Source: Roseobacter denitrificans OCh 114
GTDB taxonomy: Bacteria; Pseudomonadota; Alphaproteobacteria; Rhodobacterales; Rhodobacteraceae
Assembly (NCBI RefSeq): GCF_000014045.1
Contig: NC_008209.1
Location: forward strand, 1,759,001 to 1,823,000
Length of the DNA stretch: 64,000 bases
Reading direction: 5' to 3'
The notes under the pieces were generated by a model that did no database searches, was not told the DNA's origin, and saw only the letters and a program-made list of their open reading frames with translations. The position numbers were made by a program, and so were the translations under genes. The stretch's first letter is position 1; each line of letters begins with the position of its first letter. Of this stretch, positions 1 through 7,311 are shown one piece after another.

Positions 1-185
1 CCGAAGCGGCGGGCGTCGTATTGGGACCGGTGCAGACGATATCAGAAAGCGGTGGTGGCAGTCGGCCCTCGATTTTCAATATGGCCGCTGCACGGCAGGC
101 ATCGGATGTGCCTGTTGCCGCAGGGGAAGTCAGCCTGACGTCGCAGGTGTCCATGGTGTTCCGGATACTGGACGAAAACGGTTGA
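1..185 (+). CDS. SIMPL (DUF541) domain protein, C-terminal fragment
   Basis: The reading frame enters at the left edge of the window and ends at a TGA at 183-185. The visible ~60 residues have the end of a SIMPL/DUF541 domain: a G-P-V-Q-x-I-S-E segment, then a P-V-A-A-G-E turn and the alternating hydrophobic strand S-x-V-S-M-V-F that closes the family. SIMPL proteins are periplasmic or outer-membrane-associated proteins of poorly defined function. The start and any signal peptide lie outside the window. The call rests only on this C-terminal motif. Confidence 0.7.
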   Translation, partial: EAAGVVLGPVQTISESGGGSRPSIFNMAAARQASDVPVAAGEVSLTSQVSMVFRILDENG

Positions 186-194
186 GGATAAAAA

Positions 195-221
195 GAAAGG
201 GCCGCGCGCGGCCGCCCTTTC
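195..221. terminator. Bidirectional hairpin terminator candidate
   Basis: A perfect 8-bp inverted repeat (gaaagggc at 195-202, gccctttc at 214-221) with a GC-rich loop sits between two convergent genes. A-rich sequence precedes it, giving a short U-run on the minus strand. Position and form fit a shared terminator for the SIMPL gene and metY. Confidence 0.5.
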
Positions 222-239
222 CCGGCAAATTCATGCTTT

Positions 240-1538
240 TCAGCTGGTGGCCTTGGCAAGCGCCTGATCCAGATCGGCGATCAGGTCGTCGGCGTCCTCG
301 GTCCCGATGGATATACGCACAACGCCCGGCCCGGCCCCTGCCGCCTCCTGCTGCTCTTGGGTCAACTGGCGGTGCGTGGTGGACGCCGAATGCGTCACGA
401 TGGATCGTGTATCACCCAGATTTGCCACATGGCTGAAGACTTCAAGCGCGTTCACGAACTTGATGCAGGCTTCATAGCCGCCCTTGATCGCAAAGGTGAA
501 CAGGCCGCCCGCACCCTTTGGGCAAATCCTTTTCACCCGGTCATGGTAGGGCGATGACGGCAGGCCCGCGTAGGTCACGTAGTCGACCCGCGGGTCTTTT
601 TCCAGCCACTTGGTGATCGTCTCCGCGTTCTCCACGTGACGGTCCATCCGCAGCGACAGCGTTTCTGTCCCCATCAATGTGTAATGCGCGGCTTGCGGGT
701 TCATGGTCATCCCGAGGTCGCGCAGGCCGATGGCAATCGAGTGGAAGGTAAACGCCAGCGGGCCAAAGGTTTCGTGGAATTTCAGCCCGTGATAGGCCGG
801 TTCCGGCTGGCTCAGCGACGGGAATTTGTCATTGGCAGACCAGTCGAATTTGCCCGAATCCACGATGCAGCCGCCCGTCACCGTGCCGTTGCCTGTCAGG
901 TATTTCGTGGTGGAGTGCACAACCAGCGTCGCACCATGTTCGATCGGGCGACACAGATATGGCGTGGCGGATGTGTTATCCACGATCAGCGGAATGCCCG
1001 CCGCGTCAGATATCTTGGAAATCGCATCGAGATCGGTGATATATCCGCCCGGATTGGCAATCGCCTCGCAGAACACCGCGCGGGTGTCGTCGTTGATCGC
1101 GGCCTTGACGGCGTCCAGATCGTCGAAATCGACAAAGGTGCATTCCCAGCCAAACCGCTTGATCGTGTGGCTGAACTGCGTGACCGTGCCGCCGTAAAGA
1201 CGGGTTGACGCCACCACGTTCTTGCCTGGCCCCATCAGGGGAAACAGCGCCATGATCTGGGCCGCATGGCCAGAGGAACAGCAGGCTGCACCCACGCCCC
1301 CTTCGAGGGTTGCAATCCGCTCCTGCAGCACCGCAACCGTCGGGTTGGTCAGCCGGGAATAGATGAATCCGACTTCCTGCAGGTTGAACAGGGCCGCTGC
1401 GTGGTCGGTGTCGCGAAAGACATAGGCGGTTGTCTGGTAAATGGGCGTCTGCCGTGCACCTGTTGCAGGGTCCGGACGCGCGCCGGCGTGAATCTGCAAC
1501 GTGTCAAAGCCGTAGCTGGGACCTTCTGGGTCTGTCAT
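240..1538 (-). CDS. metY: O-acetylhomoserine aminocarboxypropyltransferase (sulfhydrylase)
   Basis: A 432-residue Cys/Met-metabolism PLP enzyme that joins sulfide (or methanethiol) to O-acetyl-L-homoserine, giving homocysteine (or methionine) in the cytoplasm. The PLP lysine is about residue 212 in the motif HSTTKYLTGNG, and the N-terminal F-D-T-L-Q-I-H-A-G is typical of the MetY branch rather than MetB/MetZ. An upstream in-frame extension to 1802 exists, but the ATG at 1538 has an AGGAGA ribosome-binding site about 7 nt before it and gives the usual family length. It is transcribed away from the aminotransferase gene. I looked for a SAM-type riboswitch upstream and found none. Confidence 0.92.
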   Translation of the reverse strand: MTDPEGPSYGFDTLQIHAGARPDPATGARQTPIYQTTAYVFRDTDHAAALFNLQEVGFIYSRLTNPTVAVLQERIATLEGGVGAACCSSGHAAQIMALFPLMGPGKNVVASTRLYGGTVTQFSHTIKRFGWECTFVDFDDLDAVKAAINDDTRAVFCEAIANPGGYITDLDAISKISDAAGIPLIVDNTSATPYLCRPIEHGATLVVHSTTKYLTGNGTVTGGCIVDSGKFDWSANDKFPSLSQPEPAYHGLKFHETFGPLAFTFHSIAIGLRDLGMTMNPQAAHYTLMGTETLSLRMDRHVENAETITKWLEKDPRVDYVTYAGLPSSPYHDRVKRICPKGAGGLFTFAIKGGYEACIKFVNALEVFSHVANLGDTRSIVTHSASTTHRQLTQEQQEAAGAGPGVVRISIGTEDADDLIADLDQALAKATS

Positions 1539-1922
1539 CGTGGGTTCTCCTGAGGACTTGATTTGCCACATGGTTATGGCAAGCCGCACAAGGGTACAAG
1601 GGTCGCGCGCCCAGGCCGCCACATCCGCAACCCTCTGCGTGTTGGTATCCGGTGCGCGCCCGATCGCGCGATGACAGGAGGCGGGGTGGCAAGGGTGCGC
1701 AAGGCATCCTGTCCCGAGAGGGTCGGCATTTGGCCGTGGCCGGGGCATGGCATCCATGGGCAGATCGCTCAGGTCTGGCACGCGGTCTCCCGTGCCGGGC
1801 ACACCAAAGCGTCATGGGCAAAAAAACGACCCCATCCACGGCTTCGTGAAATCAAGGATTTCAACGCGTTAAGCGATATGCGACGGTTGCGGCACTTCGC
1901 CAGACGCTACACAGGACGTCCC
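1539..1922. other. Intergenic region between metY and the aminotransferase gene
   Basis: This 384-bp divergent spacer holds a small inverted repeat close to the metY start (ttgcca 1563-1568, tggcaa 1577-1582) that could fold in the metY leader, and one copy of the dispersed palindromic repeat at 1846-1895. Open frames on both strands are extensions of the flanking genes and lack ribosome-binding sites. The promoters must lie here but I could not fix them. Confidence 0.5.
1846..1895 (+). repeat. Dispersed palindromic intergenic repeat, copy A
   Basis: The core GAAATCAAGGATTTC (an inverted repeat with a short spacer) is followed by AACGCGTTAAGCGATATGCGA. The same order of core plus tail recurs at 26014-26065 (+), 47727-47777 (-) and 57736-57787 (-). 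It lies in the spacer upstream of the aminotransferase gene. Confidence 0.55.
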
Positions 1923-3056
1923 ATGCCCAGTTTGCCCGATTTCCGCCTTGAGACCCATTTCGCCAAATGGGAGTTTACCGCGCAGTACCATCTGACGGCT
2001 TCGGATGCGGAAAGCATTTCTTTGCGTGACCTTCTTGCCATGGCCTCGGATGAGGACCGCGTGGCATTCGAAGAGATGTGGCTTGGGTACACGGAGACCT
2101 TTGGCGCGCCGGACCTGCGCGCGCGGATTGCGCAGACTTATGCAGGGCAGGGAGCGGACAACATCCTGTGTTTTGCCGGGGCCAGTGAGGGAATTTTTGC
2201 GGCCAATTCGGTCCTGCTGGACAAGGACAGCCATGCCATCGTCGTGACCCCGAACTATCAGTCCCACGAGACGCTGCCGGTTACGATCTGCAGTGCCACG
2301 GGCGTCCCGCTTGACCCGGATGATGGCTGGTCCCTCGATATCGACCGGGTGGCCGCTGCCATCCGACCCAACACCCGGCTTTTGACGATGAATTTTCCGC
2401 ATAACCCGACGGGGGCGATCCTGTCGCGCGACCGTTATGACGCATTGATCGCGCTGTGTCGCAAGCATGGCATCTATATTCTGCATGATGAGATCTTTCA
2501 TGGGCTGGGCCCCAGCGGGACGCAGTTCTTGCCCTTTGTCGCGGATGTCTACGAACGCGGGCTGTCGCTGAATGTGATGTCCAAATCCTATGGCCTGCCG
2601 GGGTTGCGGATCGGCTGGATTGCTGCGAAGGACCGCGATGTGCTGGCGCGGATGGAGCGTCTGAAACACTATCTTTCCATCTGCAACTCGGGTCCCAGTG
2701 AAAGGCTTGCGATGATTGCGCTTGCGAACCGGCGCGCGTTGCTGGCGCGCAACTGCGCGATTGTCGACGAAAACCTGCCGAAGTGGGATGCGTTTTTTGC
2801 GCGCTACCCCGATCTGTTTGACTGGCAGCACCCGGATGGGTCCTGCATGGCATACCCGCGCTACAAAGGTGCAGAGGGCGTGGACAGTTTCGCGCGAAAC
2901 CTCGTGGAGCAGAGCGGCGTGCTCGTGTTGCCAAGCGCGATCTACGCATCTGATGTCGGCCCCGTGCCGCAGGACCGCTTTCGCATCGGGCTGGGTCGCC
3001 GCGGGCTGGACGAAGGGCTGGCGGCGTTCGAGGCATATCTGAACCGAAATGCGTAA
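1923..3056 (+). CDS. Class I/II PLP-dependent aminotransferase
   Basis: A 377-residue fold-type I aminotransferase. Visible marks are N-F-P-H-N-P-T-G near residue 158, the H-D-E-I-F-H aspartate motif near 188-193, and the Schiff-base lysine about residue 221 in MSKSYGLPGLRIGW. The ATG at 1923 follows ACAGGACG. The frame is open further upstream, but those codons cross the palindromic repeat and do not look like protein. Substrate cannot be told from sequence: a cytosolic amino-donor:2-oxo-acid transaminase is the safe reading. It lies just before the cysteate-lyase locus, but nothing ties it to that pathway except proximity. Confidence 0.8.
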   Translation: MPSLPDFRLETHFAKWEFTAQYHLTASDAESISLRDLLAMASDEDRVAFEEMWLGYTETFGAPDLRARIAQTYAGQGADNILCFAGASEGIFAANSVLLDKDSHAIVVTPNYQSHETLPVTICSATGVPLDPDDGWSLDIDRVAAAIRPNTRLLTMNFPHNPTGAILSRDRYDALIALCRKHGIYILHDEIFHGLGPSGTQFLPFVADVYERGLSLNVMSKSYGLPGLRIGWIAAKDRDVLARMERLKHYLSICNSGPSERLAMIALANRRALLARNCAIVDENLPKWDAFFARYPDLFDWQHPDGSCMAYPRYKGAEGVDSFARNLVEQSGVLVLPSAIYASDVGPVPQDRFRIGLGRRGLDEGLAAFEAYLNRNA

Positions 3057-3092
3057 TCCAACACATCCGCCGCAGGCGGTAGCGGGCATGCT

Positions 3093-3983
3093 TCAACCAT
3101 CCTGCGCCCAGATTTCCATCAGTGTCCGGGCGGTTTCGACTGTTTTGTCGGCGTAGATCGCCACTTGAAGCGCTTCCTGACCGTAGTGGTTTGCAAGCGA
3201 AATCAACTCTCCACTTTCGATTTCCCGGTGCGCCATGCTGAAAGGCAACCAACCGATGCCCAACCCCTTCAGAACAAGTTCGCGCGTACCACTCGAAAAG
3301 GCCGAAACGCTGAACGTGTTTGCGCTGGAACTCGGAATGCCGAAAGGTCTGTTATTCCTGCGCAGCACTTCGCCAAAGTAGCTGTGCTCTGGATAGACGA
3401 TTGCGGGCGTATGCGCGGGAACCGTGCCGAAATCTGTCACGACAGAGCGCAAGGCCCCACCGACGACGGGCACCAGATAGTCATTTCCCCATACGCCGCG
3501 TATGATGTCCGGACCGAATTGAAGCCTGCGCACACTTTCTGCCTGATAGCATAGCAACATGCTTGTATCACCGCGTAGAAACATGGACACGCAGTCGTTC
3601 AGATTGCCGGCGCGCAACCGGAACTGCAGGCCGTGCAGCTCTTGCCTCGCGCGCAGGGCCATGTCGGGAAAAGCCGCACATATCGGTGCGTGCTGGGCGG
3701 CCAGTTCAACGGTCATCCGCGACTTTTCATAATGCGCAATTTTTGTGCGCAACTCGCGCAAACGAGTCATCAGTGCGCGAATCTCATCTTCGTTGGATAT
3801 GAGCGCTTCGCTGATCTCAACCCGGTTCATCTTGCGCTCGATAATGTCCGTGCCGAGCCAATCCTCAAACCCGCGAATCCGCCTTGAAAACGCAGGCTGG
3901 GTGATGTTTCGGCGCGCCGCAGCCCGAGACATATTGCCTTCCTCCAGCAGCACAAGAACGTCGTCCAGCCATTGAAATTGCAT
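3093..3983 (-). CDS. LysR-family regulator, divergent from cuyA
   Basis: A 296-residue LysR-type protein. The N-terminal winged helix-turn-helix (residues ~1-60, with M-S-R-A-A-A-R-R-N-I-T-Q-P-A-F-S-R-R) is followed by an effector-binding domain of normal length. The ATG at 3983 has a GAGGGGTG ribosome-binding site; an in-frame ATG at 4004 would add seven residues and lacks one. It is divergent from cuyA with ~110 bp between, the classical arrangement for a LysR protein controlling its neighbour. A 7-bp inverted repeat in that spacer is a candidate operator. The inferred effector is a sulfonate such as cysteate. Confidence 0.88.
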   Translation of the reverse strand: MQFQWLDDVLVLLEEGNMSRAAARRNITQPAFSRRIRGFEDWLGTDIIERKMNRVEISEALISNEDEIRALMTRLRELRTKIAHYEKSRMTVELAAQHAPICAAFPDMALRARQELHGLQFRLRAGNLNDCVSMFLRGDTSMLLCYQAESVRRLQFGPDIIRGVWGNDYLVPVVGGALRSVVTDFGTVPAHTPAIVYPEHSYFGEVLRRNNRPFGIPSSSANTFSVSAFSSGTRELVLKGLGIGWLPFSMAHREIESGELISLANHYGQEALQVAIYADKTVETARTLMEIWAQDG

Positions 3984-4025
3984 CCGTTTCACCCCTCTGC
4001 TCATATCAATCGTATGGGCAGCCAT

Positions 4026-4046
4026 AGAAAAAAGCACTGTTTTTCT
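4026..4046. promoter_or_regulatory. Inverted repeat, candidate LysR operator
   Basis: AGAAAAA (4026-4032) and TTTTTCT (4040-4046) form a perfect 7-bp inverted repeat with a 7-nt spacer, inside an A/T-rich TA...TA frame. It is midway in the divergent spacer between the LysR gene and cuyA, where a T-N11-A type site is expected. No experimental support. Confidence 0.4.
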
Positions 4047-4092
4047 GTATGACCCCAGAGGATGCTTTGCCTGAAGGCGATTTGGGCATGGG

Positions 4093-5187
4093 ATGACGGC
4101 AATCGAACACGCAATGGTGCAACACGCGACGGAGCCGGCGGATTTGGTGGCAAGCCGCTGCAAGGATCTGGCCGTGCGACTGGCCAAATACCCGCGCGTG
4201 ACCTTGGGCCACTTCCCAACGCCGCTTGAGCCGATGGACCGCCTCAGCGCATATCTTGGCGGCCCGCGCCTGTGGGTAAAGCGCGACGACTGCACCGGCC
4301 TGTCTTCTGGCGGGAACAAGACCAGAAAGCTGGAATACCTGATGGCTGACGCCCAGAAAAGGGGCGCCGACACGATCATTACCCAAGGTGCGACGCAATC
4401 CAACCACGCCCGCCAAACGGCCGCAGCGGCGGCGCGGCTGGGGATGGAATGCCATATTCTGCTTGAGGACCGCACCGGGTCAAATGACGACAGTTACACA
4501 ATGAACGGCAACGTCTTGCTGGACCGTCTGCATGGCGCAAGCGTGTCCAAACGCAGTGGCGGCACGGATATGAATGCCGAAATGCAACTCCTCGCGGATA
4601 AATGCCGCAAGGCGGGAAAGACCCCCTATGTCGTTCCCGGTGGCGGATCGAACACGATTGGCGCCTTGGGATACGTCAATTGCGCCCGTGAACTGGTAGA
4701 ACAATCCATCCGCAAGGGGCTGGACGTTGATGCCCTTGTTCACGCCACCGGCAGCGCAGGCACGCAGGCCGGTCTGGTGACGGGACTTGCCGCGATTGAG
4801 AGCGATATTCACCTCCTCGGTATTGGCGTGCGCGCCGCGCAAGAGCAGCAAGAGAGCATGGTGCATGATCTTGCGCAGCGCACGGCGGCCGATCTGGGCG
4901 TACCGAATGTGATTTCGCGCCGCAGCGTGCGGGCCAATTGCGACTACGTCGGTCCGGGCTATGGCTTGCCGACGGCTGGTATGATCGGGGCGCTCAAGCT
5001 CTTGGCGCAGACGGAAGGGCTTTTGTTCGATCCGGTTTATTCTGGCAAGGGCCTCGACGGGCTGATCGATTTGACCCGCAAGGGCCACTTTGATGGTATG
5101 AATAACGTTGTATTCCTGCACACAGGGGGCAGTGCCGCGCTCTTTGGCTACCCCGACACCTTCGGACTGCCCGGCTATGTAACATAA
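4093..5187 (+). CDS. cuyA: L-cysteate sulfo-lyase (CuyA-type PLP enzyme)
   Basis: A 364-residue fold-type II PLP enzyme of the D-cysteine desulfhydrase/ACC deaminase family. It closely follows the CuyA pattern as I know it from Ruegeria pomeroyi: [17 protein letters not shown], the PLP lysine about residue 76 in [33 protein letters not shown] and P-G-G-G-S-N. CuyA splits L-cysteate to pyruvate, ammonium and sulfite in the cytoplasm. The N-terminus is ~30 residues longer than in the enzyme I recall; a later start (Met8) is possible. It heads an operon with a betaine-type ABC importer. The alternative is a D-cysteine desulfhydrase. Confidence 0.8.
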   Translation: MTAIEHAMVQHATEPADLVASRCKDLAVRLAKYPRVTLGHFPTPLEPMDRLSAYLGGPRLWVKRDDCTGLSSGGNKTRKLEYLMADAQKRGADTIITQGATQSNHARQTAAAAARLGMECHILLEDRTGSNDDSYTMNGNVLLDRLHGASVSKRSGGTDMNAEMQLLADKCRKAGKTPYVVPGGGSNTIGALGYVNCARELVEQSIRKGLDVDALVHATGSAGTQAGLVTGLAAIESDIHLLGIGVRAAQEQQESMVHDLAQRTAADLGVPNVISRRSVRANCDYVGPGYGLPTAGMIGALKLLAQTEGLLFDPVYSGKGLDGLIDLTRKGHFDGMNNVVFLHTGGSAALFGYPDTFGLPGYVT

Positions 5188-5221
5188 AAACGCAAGAAAC
5201 AGACCAACAAGGAGACTAGAG

Positions 5222-6181
5222 ATGACTTTGAAGATGAAACTGATGACTGCAGCGCTTGCCAGCGTGGTAAGCGTTCCCGCCTTCGCGGAAGAGGTGAAAA
5301 TCGGGGTGCCGACATGGACCGGGGCGCAGGCGATTGCCTATGTCTTGGGCGAGGTGGTCACAACACGCATTGGCGGAACAGTTGATTATGTTCCCGGCAA
5401 CAACGCCACAATTTTCCAGGCCATGGACCAGGGCGAGGGCGACATTGACGTGCACCCTGATGTCTGGCTGCCAAACCAGGAGAGCTTTACCAAGCAATAT
5501 GTGGATGAAGCCGGCACCGTGACGCTGTCAACGAACCCCTATCAGGGCAATCAGGGCTTCTGCGTGTCCAAGGATTTTGCAGCGGCCAACGACATCACCG
5601 ACATTGCGGATCTGGGCCGCCCGGATGTGGCGGCCCTGATGGACAGCGATGGCAACGGGCTGGGCGAAATGTGGATTGGCGCACCCGGCTGGGCGTCTGC
5701 AAACGTCAATGAAGTAAAGGTTCGCGACTACGGCCTGCTCGACTTTATCGAGCCAATTCGCGCCGAAGAAGCGGTCAAGACCGCACGGATCAAGGACAGT
5801 ATTGCAAAGGGCGAGGGCTATGCGTTCTATTGCTATGAGCCGCATGCGGTTTGGTACATGTTTGACGTTGTCATGCTGACTGAGCCAGCTTTCGACCCGG
5901 AAAAATACATCATGGTGCAACCATCCGATGATGCGGACTGGTATGAGAAATCGATGGTGGCGACCAAGGATGACCTCAAGCAGGTCCAGATCGCATGGTC
6001 CAATTCCCTGCCCGAGCGTGCGCCAGCCATCGCGGAGTTCTTTGCGAATTTTCAGTTGACTGCCGATGATGTCAGCAGCCTTGCATTTGAGATCAGTGCG
6101 AATGGCCGTGAACCATCAGACGTCGCAGCAGAGTGGGTTGCCGCGAATTCTGACCGCGTTGATGCAATGCTGGGCCTGTAA
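5222..6181 (+). CDS. ABC importer substrate-binding protein, glycine-betaine (OpuAC/ProX) family
   Basis: A 319-residue periplasmic binding protein with a clear signal peptide (K-rich start, hydrophobic core, cleavage near residue 22 after V-P-A-F-A). The mature start K-I-G-V-P-T-W-T-G-A-Q, the P-G-N-N-A-T segment and D-V-H-P-D-V-W-L-P-N are OpuAC features; several Trp/Tyr residues could form a quaternary-amine or zwitterion cage. AAGGAG lies 9 nt before the ATG. It follows cuyA by 34 bp and precedes the ATPase and permease. By context the ligand is cysteate or a related zwitterionic sulfonate rather than betaine, which is inference only. Confidence 0.85.
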   Translation: MTLKMKLMTAALASVVSVPAFAEEVKIGVPTWTGAQAIAYVLGEVVTTRIGGTVDYVPGNNATIFQAMDQGEGDIDVHPDVWLPNQESFTKQYVDEAGTVTLSTNPYQGNQGFCVSKDFAAANDITDIADLGRPDVAALMDSDGNGLGEMWIGAPGWASANVNEVKVRDYGLLDFIEPIRAEEAVKTARIKDSIAKGEGYAFYCYEPHAVWYMFDVVMLTEPAFDPEKYIMVQPSDDADWYEKSMVATKDDLKQVQIAWSNSLPERAPAIAEFFANFQLTADDVSSLAFEISANGREPSDVAAEWVAANSDRVDAMLGL

Positions 6182-6200
6182 GAGGCGGAGTGAATCAAAC

Positions 6201-6230
6201 ATGATCGGCGCGCGTGATCGCGCCGATCAT
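6201..6230 (+). promoter_or_regulatory. Perfect 12-bp intercistronic hairpin after the binding-protein gene
   Basis: ATGATCGGCGCG (6201-6212) pairs fully with CGCGCCGATCAT (6219-6230) around a 6-nt loop. No U-run follows, so it is unlikely to be a simple terminator. Such hairpins after binding-protein cistrons can protect the 3' end of the upstream message and give more binding protein than membrane subunits. Confidence 0.6.
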
Positions 6231-6252
6231 TCAAACAGCGGGTGGGGCGAGC

Positions 6253-7311
6253 ATGCAAATCAATGACTGCGTTATCGAAATCTCCAACGTGTGGAAGATT
6301 TTCGGCGCCAAACCGGAAGCCGCGTTGCAGGCCATACGCGACAGGGGGCTTTCCAAATCCGAAGTCCTGGCGGAATTCAATTCTGTCGTTGGTGTCGCCG
6401 ATGTTTCCCTTTCGGTTTCTCGCGGTGAAATCTTTTGCATCATGGGGCTGTCCGGGAGCGGCAAATCGACATTGGTGCGCCATTTCAACCGCCTTCTTGA
6501 ACCTACTGCGGGCAAAATAGCGATCGAAGGGACCGATGTGATGGCTCTTGGATCCAAAGAGTTGCAGGCATTCCGAAACCGCAAGATCGGGATGGTGTTC
6601 CAGAATTTTGCATTGATGCCACACAGGTCGGTTCTGGATAATGTGGCGATGCCCCTGGAAATCCGACAGGTGGCCAAGAATGAACGGCTGCGACAGGCGG
6701 CGGCGATCCTCGATATCGTCGAACTTGGTGCATGGGGGGCAAAATTTGCCCATGAATTGTCCGGCGGGATGCAACAGCGCGTCGGTCTGGCGCGCGCCCT
6801 TGCTGCCAACCCTGATGTCTTGTTGATGGACGAGCCGTTCTCGGCACTTGATCCATTGATCCGCAGACAGTTGCAGGATGAATTCATCCGCCTGTCCAAG
6901 ATTTTGAAGAAAACGACGATCTTCATCACCCACGACCTTGATGAAGCTGTCCGCATTGGCGATCGCATTGCGATCATGCGGGACGGAAAGGTGGTGCAGA
7001 TTGGCACCGCCGAAGACATTGTCATGAAGCCCGCTGATGATTACGTCGCCGATTTTGTCGCCGGGATCTCGCGTCTCAAGGTGGTACATGCACATGCGGT
7101 CATGCAGCCATTGGACAGCTACATCGCCCAAAGCGGTCCCATTTCCGGCGATCTCCGCCGTGTTGCGGGGCACGAAACGCTCAGCAACCTCATCAACCTT
7201 GCCATTGACGATGAAAACCCGATCCTTGTGCAGGATGCCGGCACTGATGTTGGTATTGTCACGCGCGCTGATCTGCTGCGAACCGTGATCGAAGGAACAG
7301 AGGTATCATGA
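6253..7311 (+). CDS. ABC importer ATPase, ProV/OpuAA type
   Basis: A 352-residue ATPase with Walker A G-L-S-G-S-G-K-S-T, the ABC signature L-S-G-G-M-Q-Q-R, Walker B V-L-L-M-D-E-P and the H-loop I-T-H-D. The N-terminal ~55 residues (V-W-K-I-F-G-A-K-P, A-I-R-D-R-G) and the C-terminal CBS-like region (from ~residue 285) are the ProV architecture; CBS domains in this family sense ionic strength or nucleotides. I take the ATG at 6253 as start; the in-frame ATG at 6214 lies within the hairpin. It overlaps the permease gene by 4 nt, so the two are translationally coupled. Confidence 0.88.
   Translation: MQINDCVIEISNVWKIFGAKPEAALQAIRDRGLSKSEVLAEFNSVVGVADVSLSVSRGEIFCIMGLSGSGKSTLVRHFNRLLEPTAGKIAIEGTDVMALGSKELQAFRNRKIGMVFQNFALMPHRSVLDNVAMPLEIRQVAKNERLRQAAAILDIVELGAWGAKFAHELSGGMQQRVGLARALAANPDVLLMDEPFSALDPLIRRQLQDEFIRLSKILKKTTIFITHDLDEAVRIGDRIAIMRDGKVVQIGTAEDIVMKPADDYVADFVAGISRLKVVHAHAVMQPLDSYIAQSGPISGDLRRVAGHETLSNLINLAIDDENPILVQDAGTDVGIVTRADLLRTVIEGTEVS

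Noticed and set aside
1539..1660. A SAM-II/SAM-V type riboswitch before metY
   Set aside because: The leader has one small hairpin (1563-1582) but lacks the pseudoknot and GCUAAA-type conserved segments of these classes.
1563..1922. A 120-residue N-terminal extension of the aminotransferase
   Set aside because: It spans the divergent promoter region and the palindromic repeat, with no ribosome-binding site or protein-like sequence.
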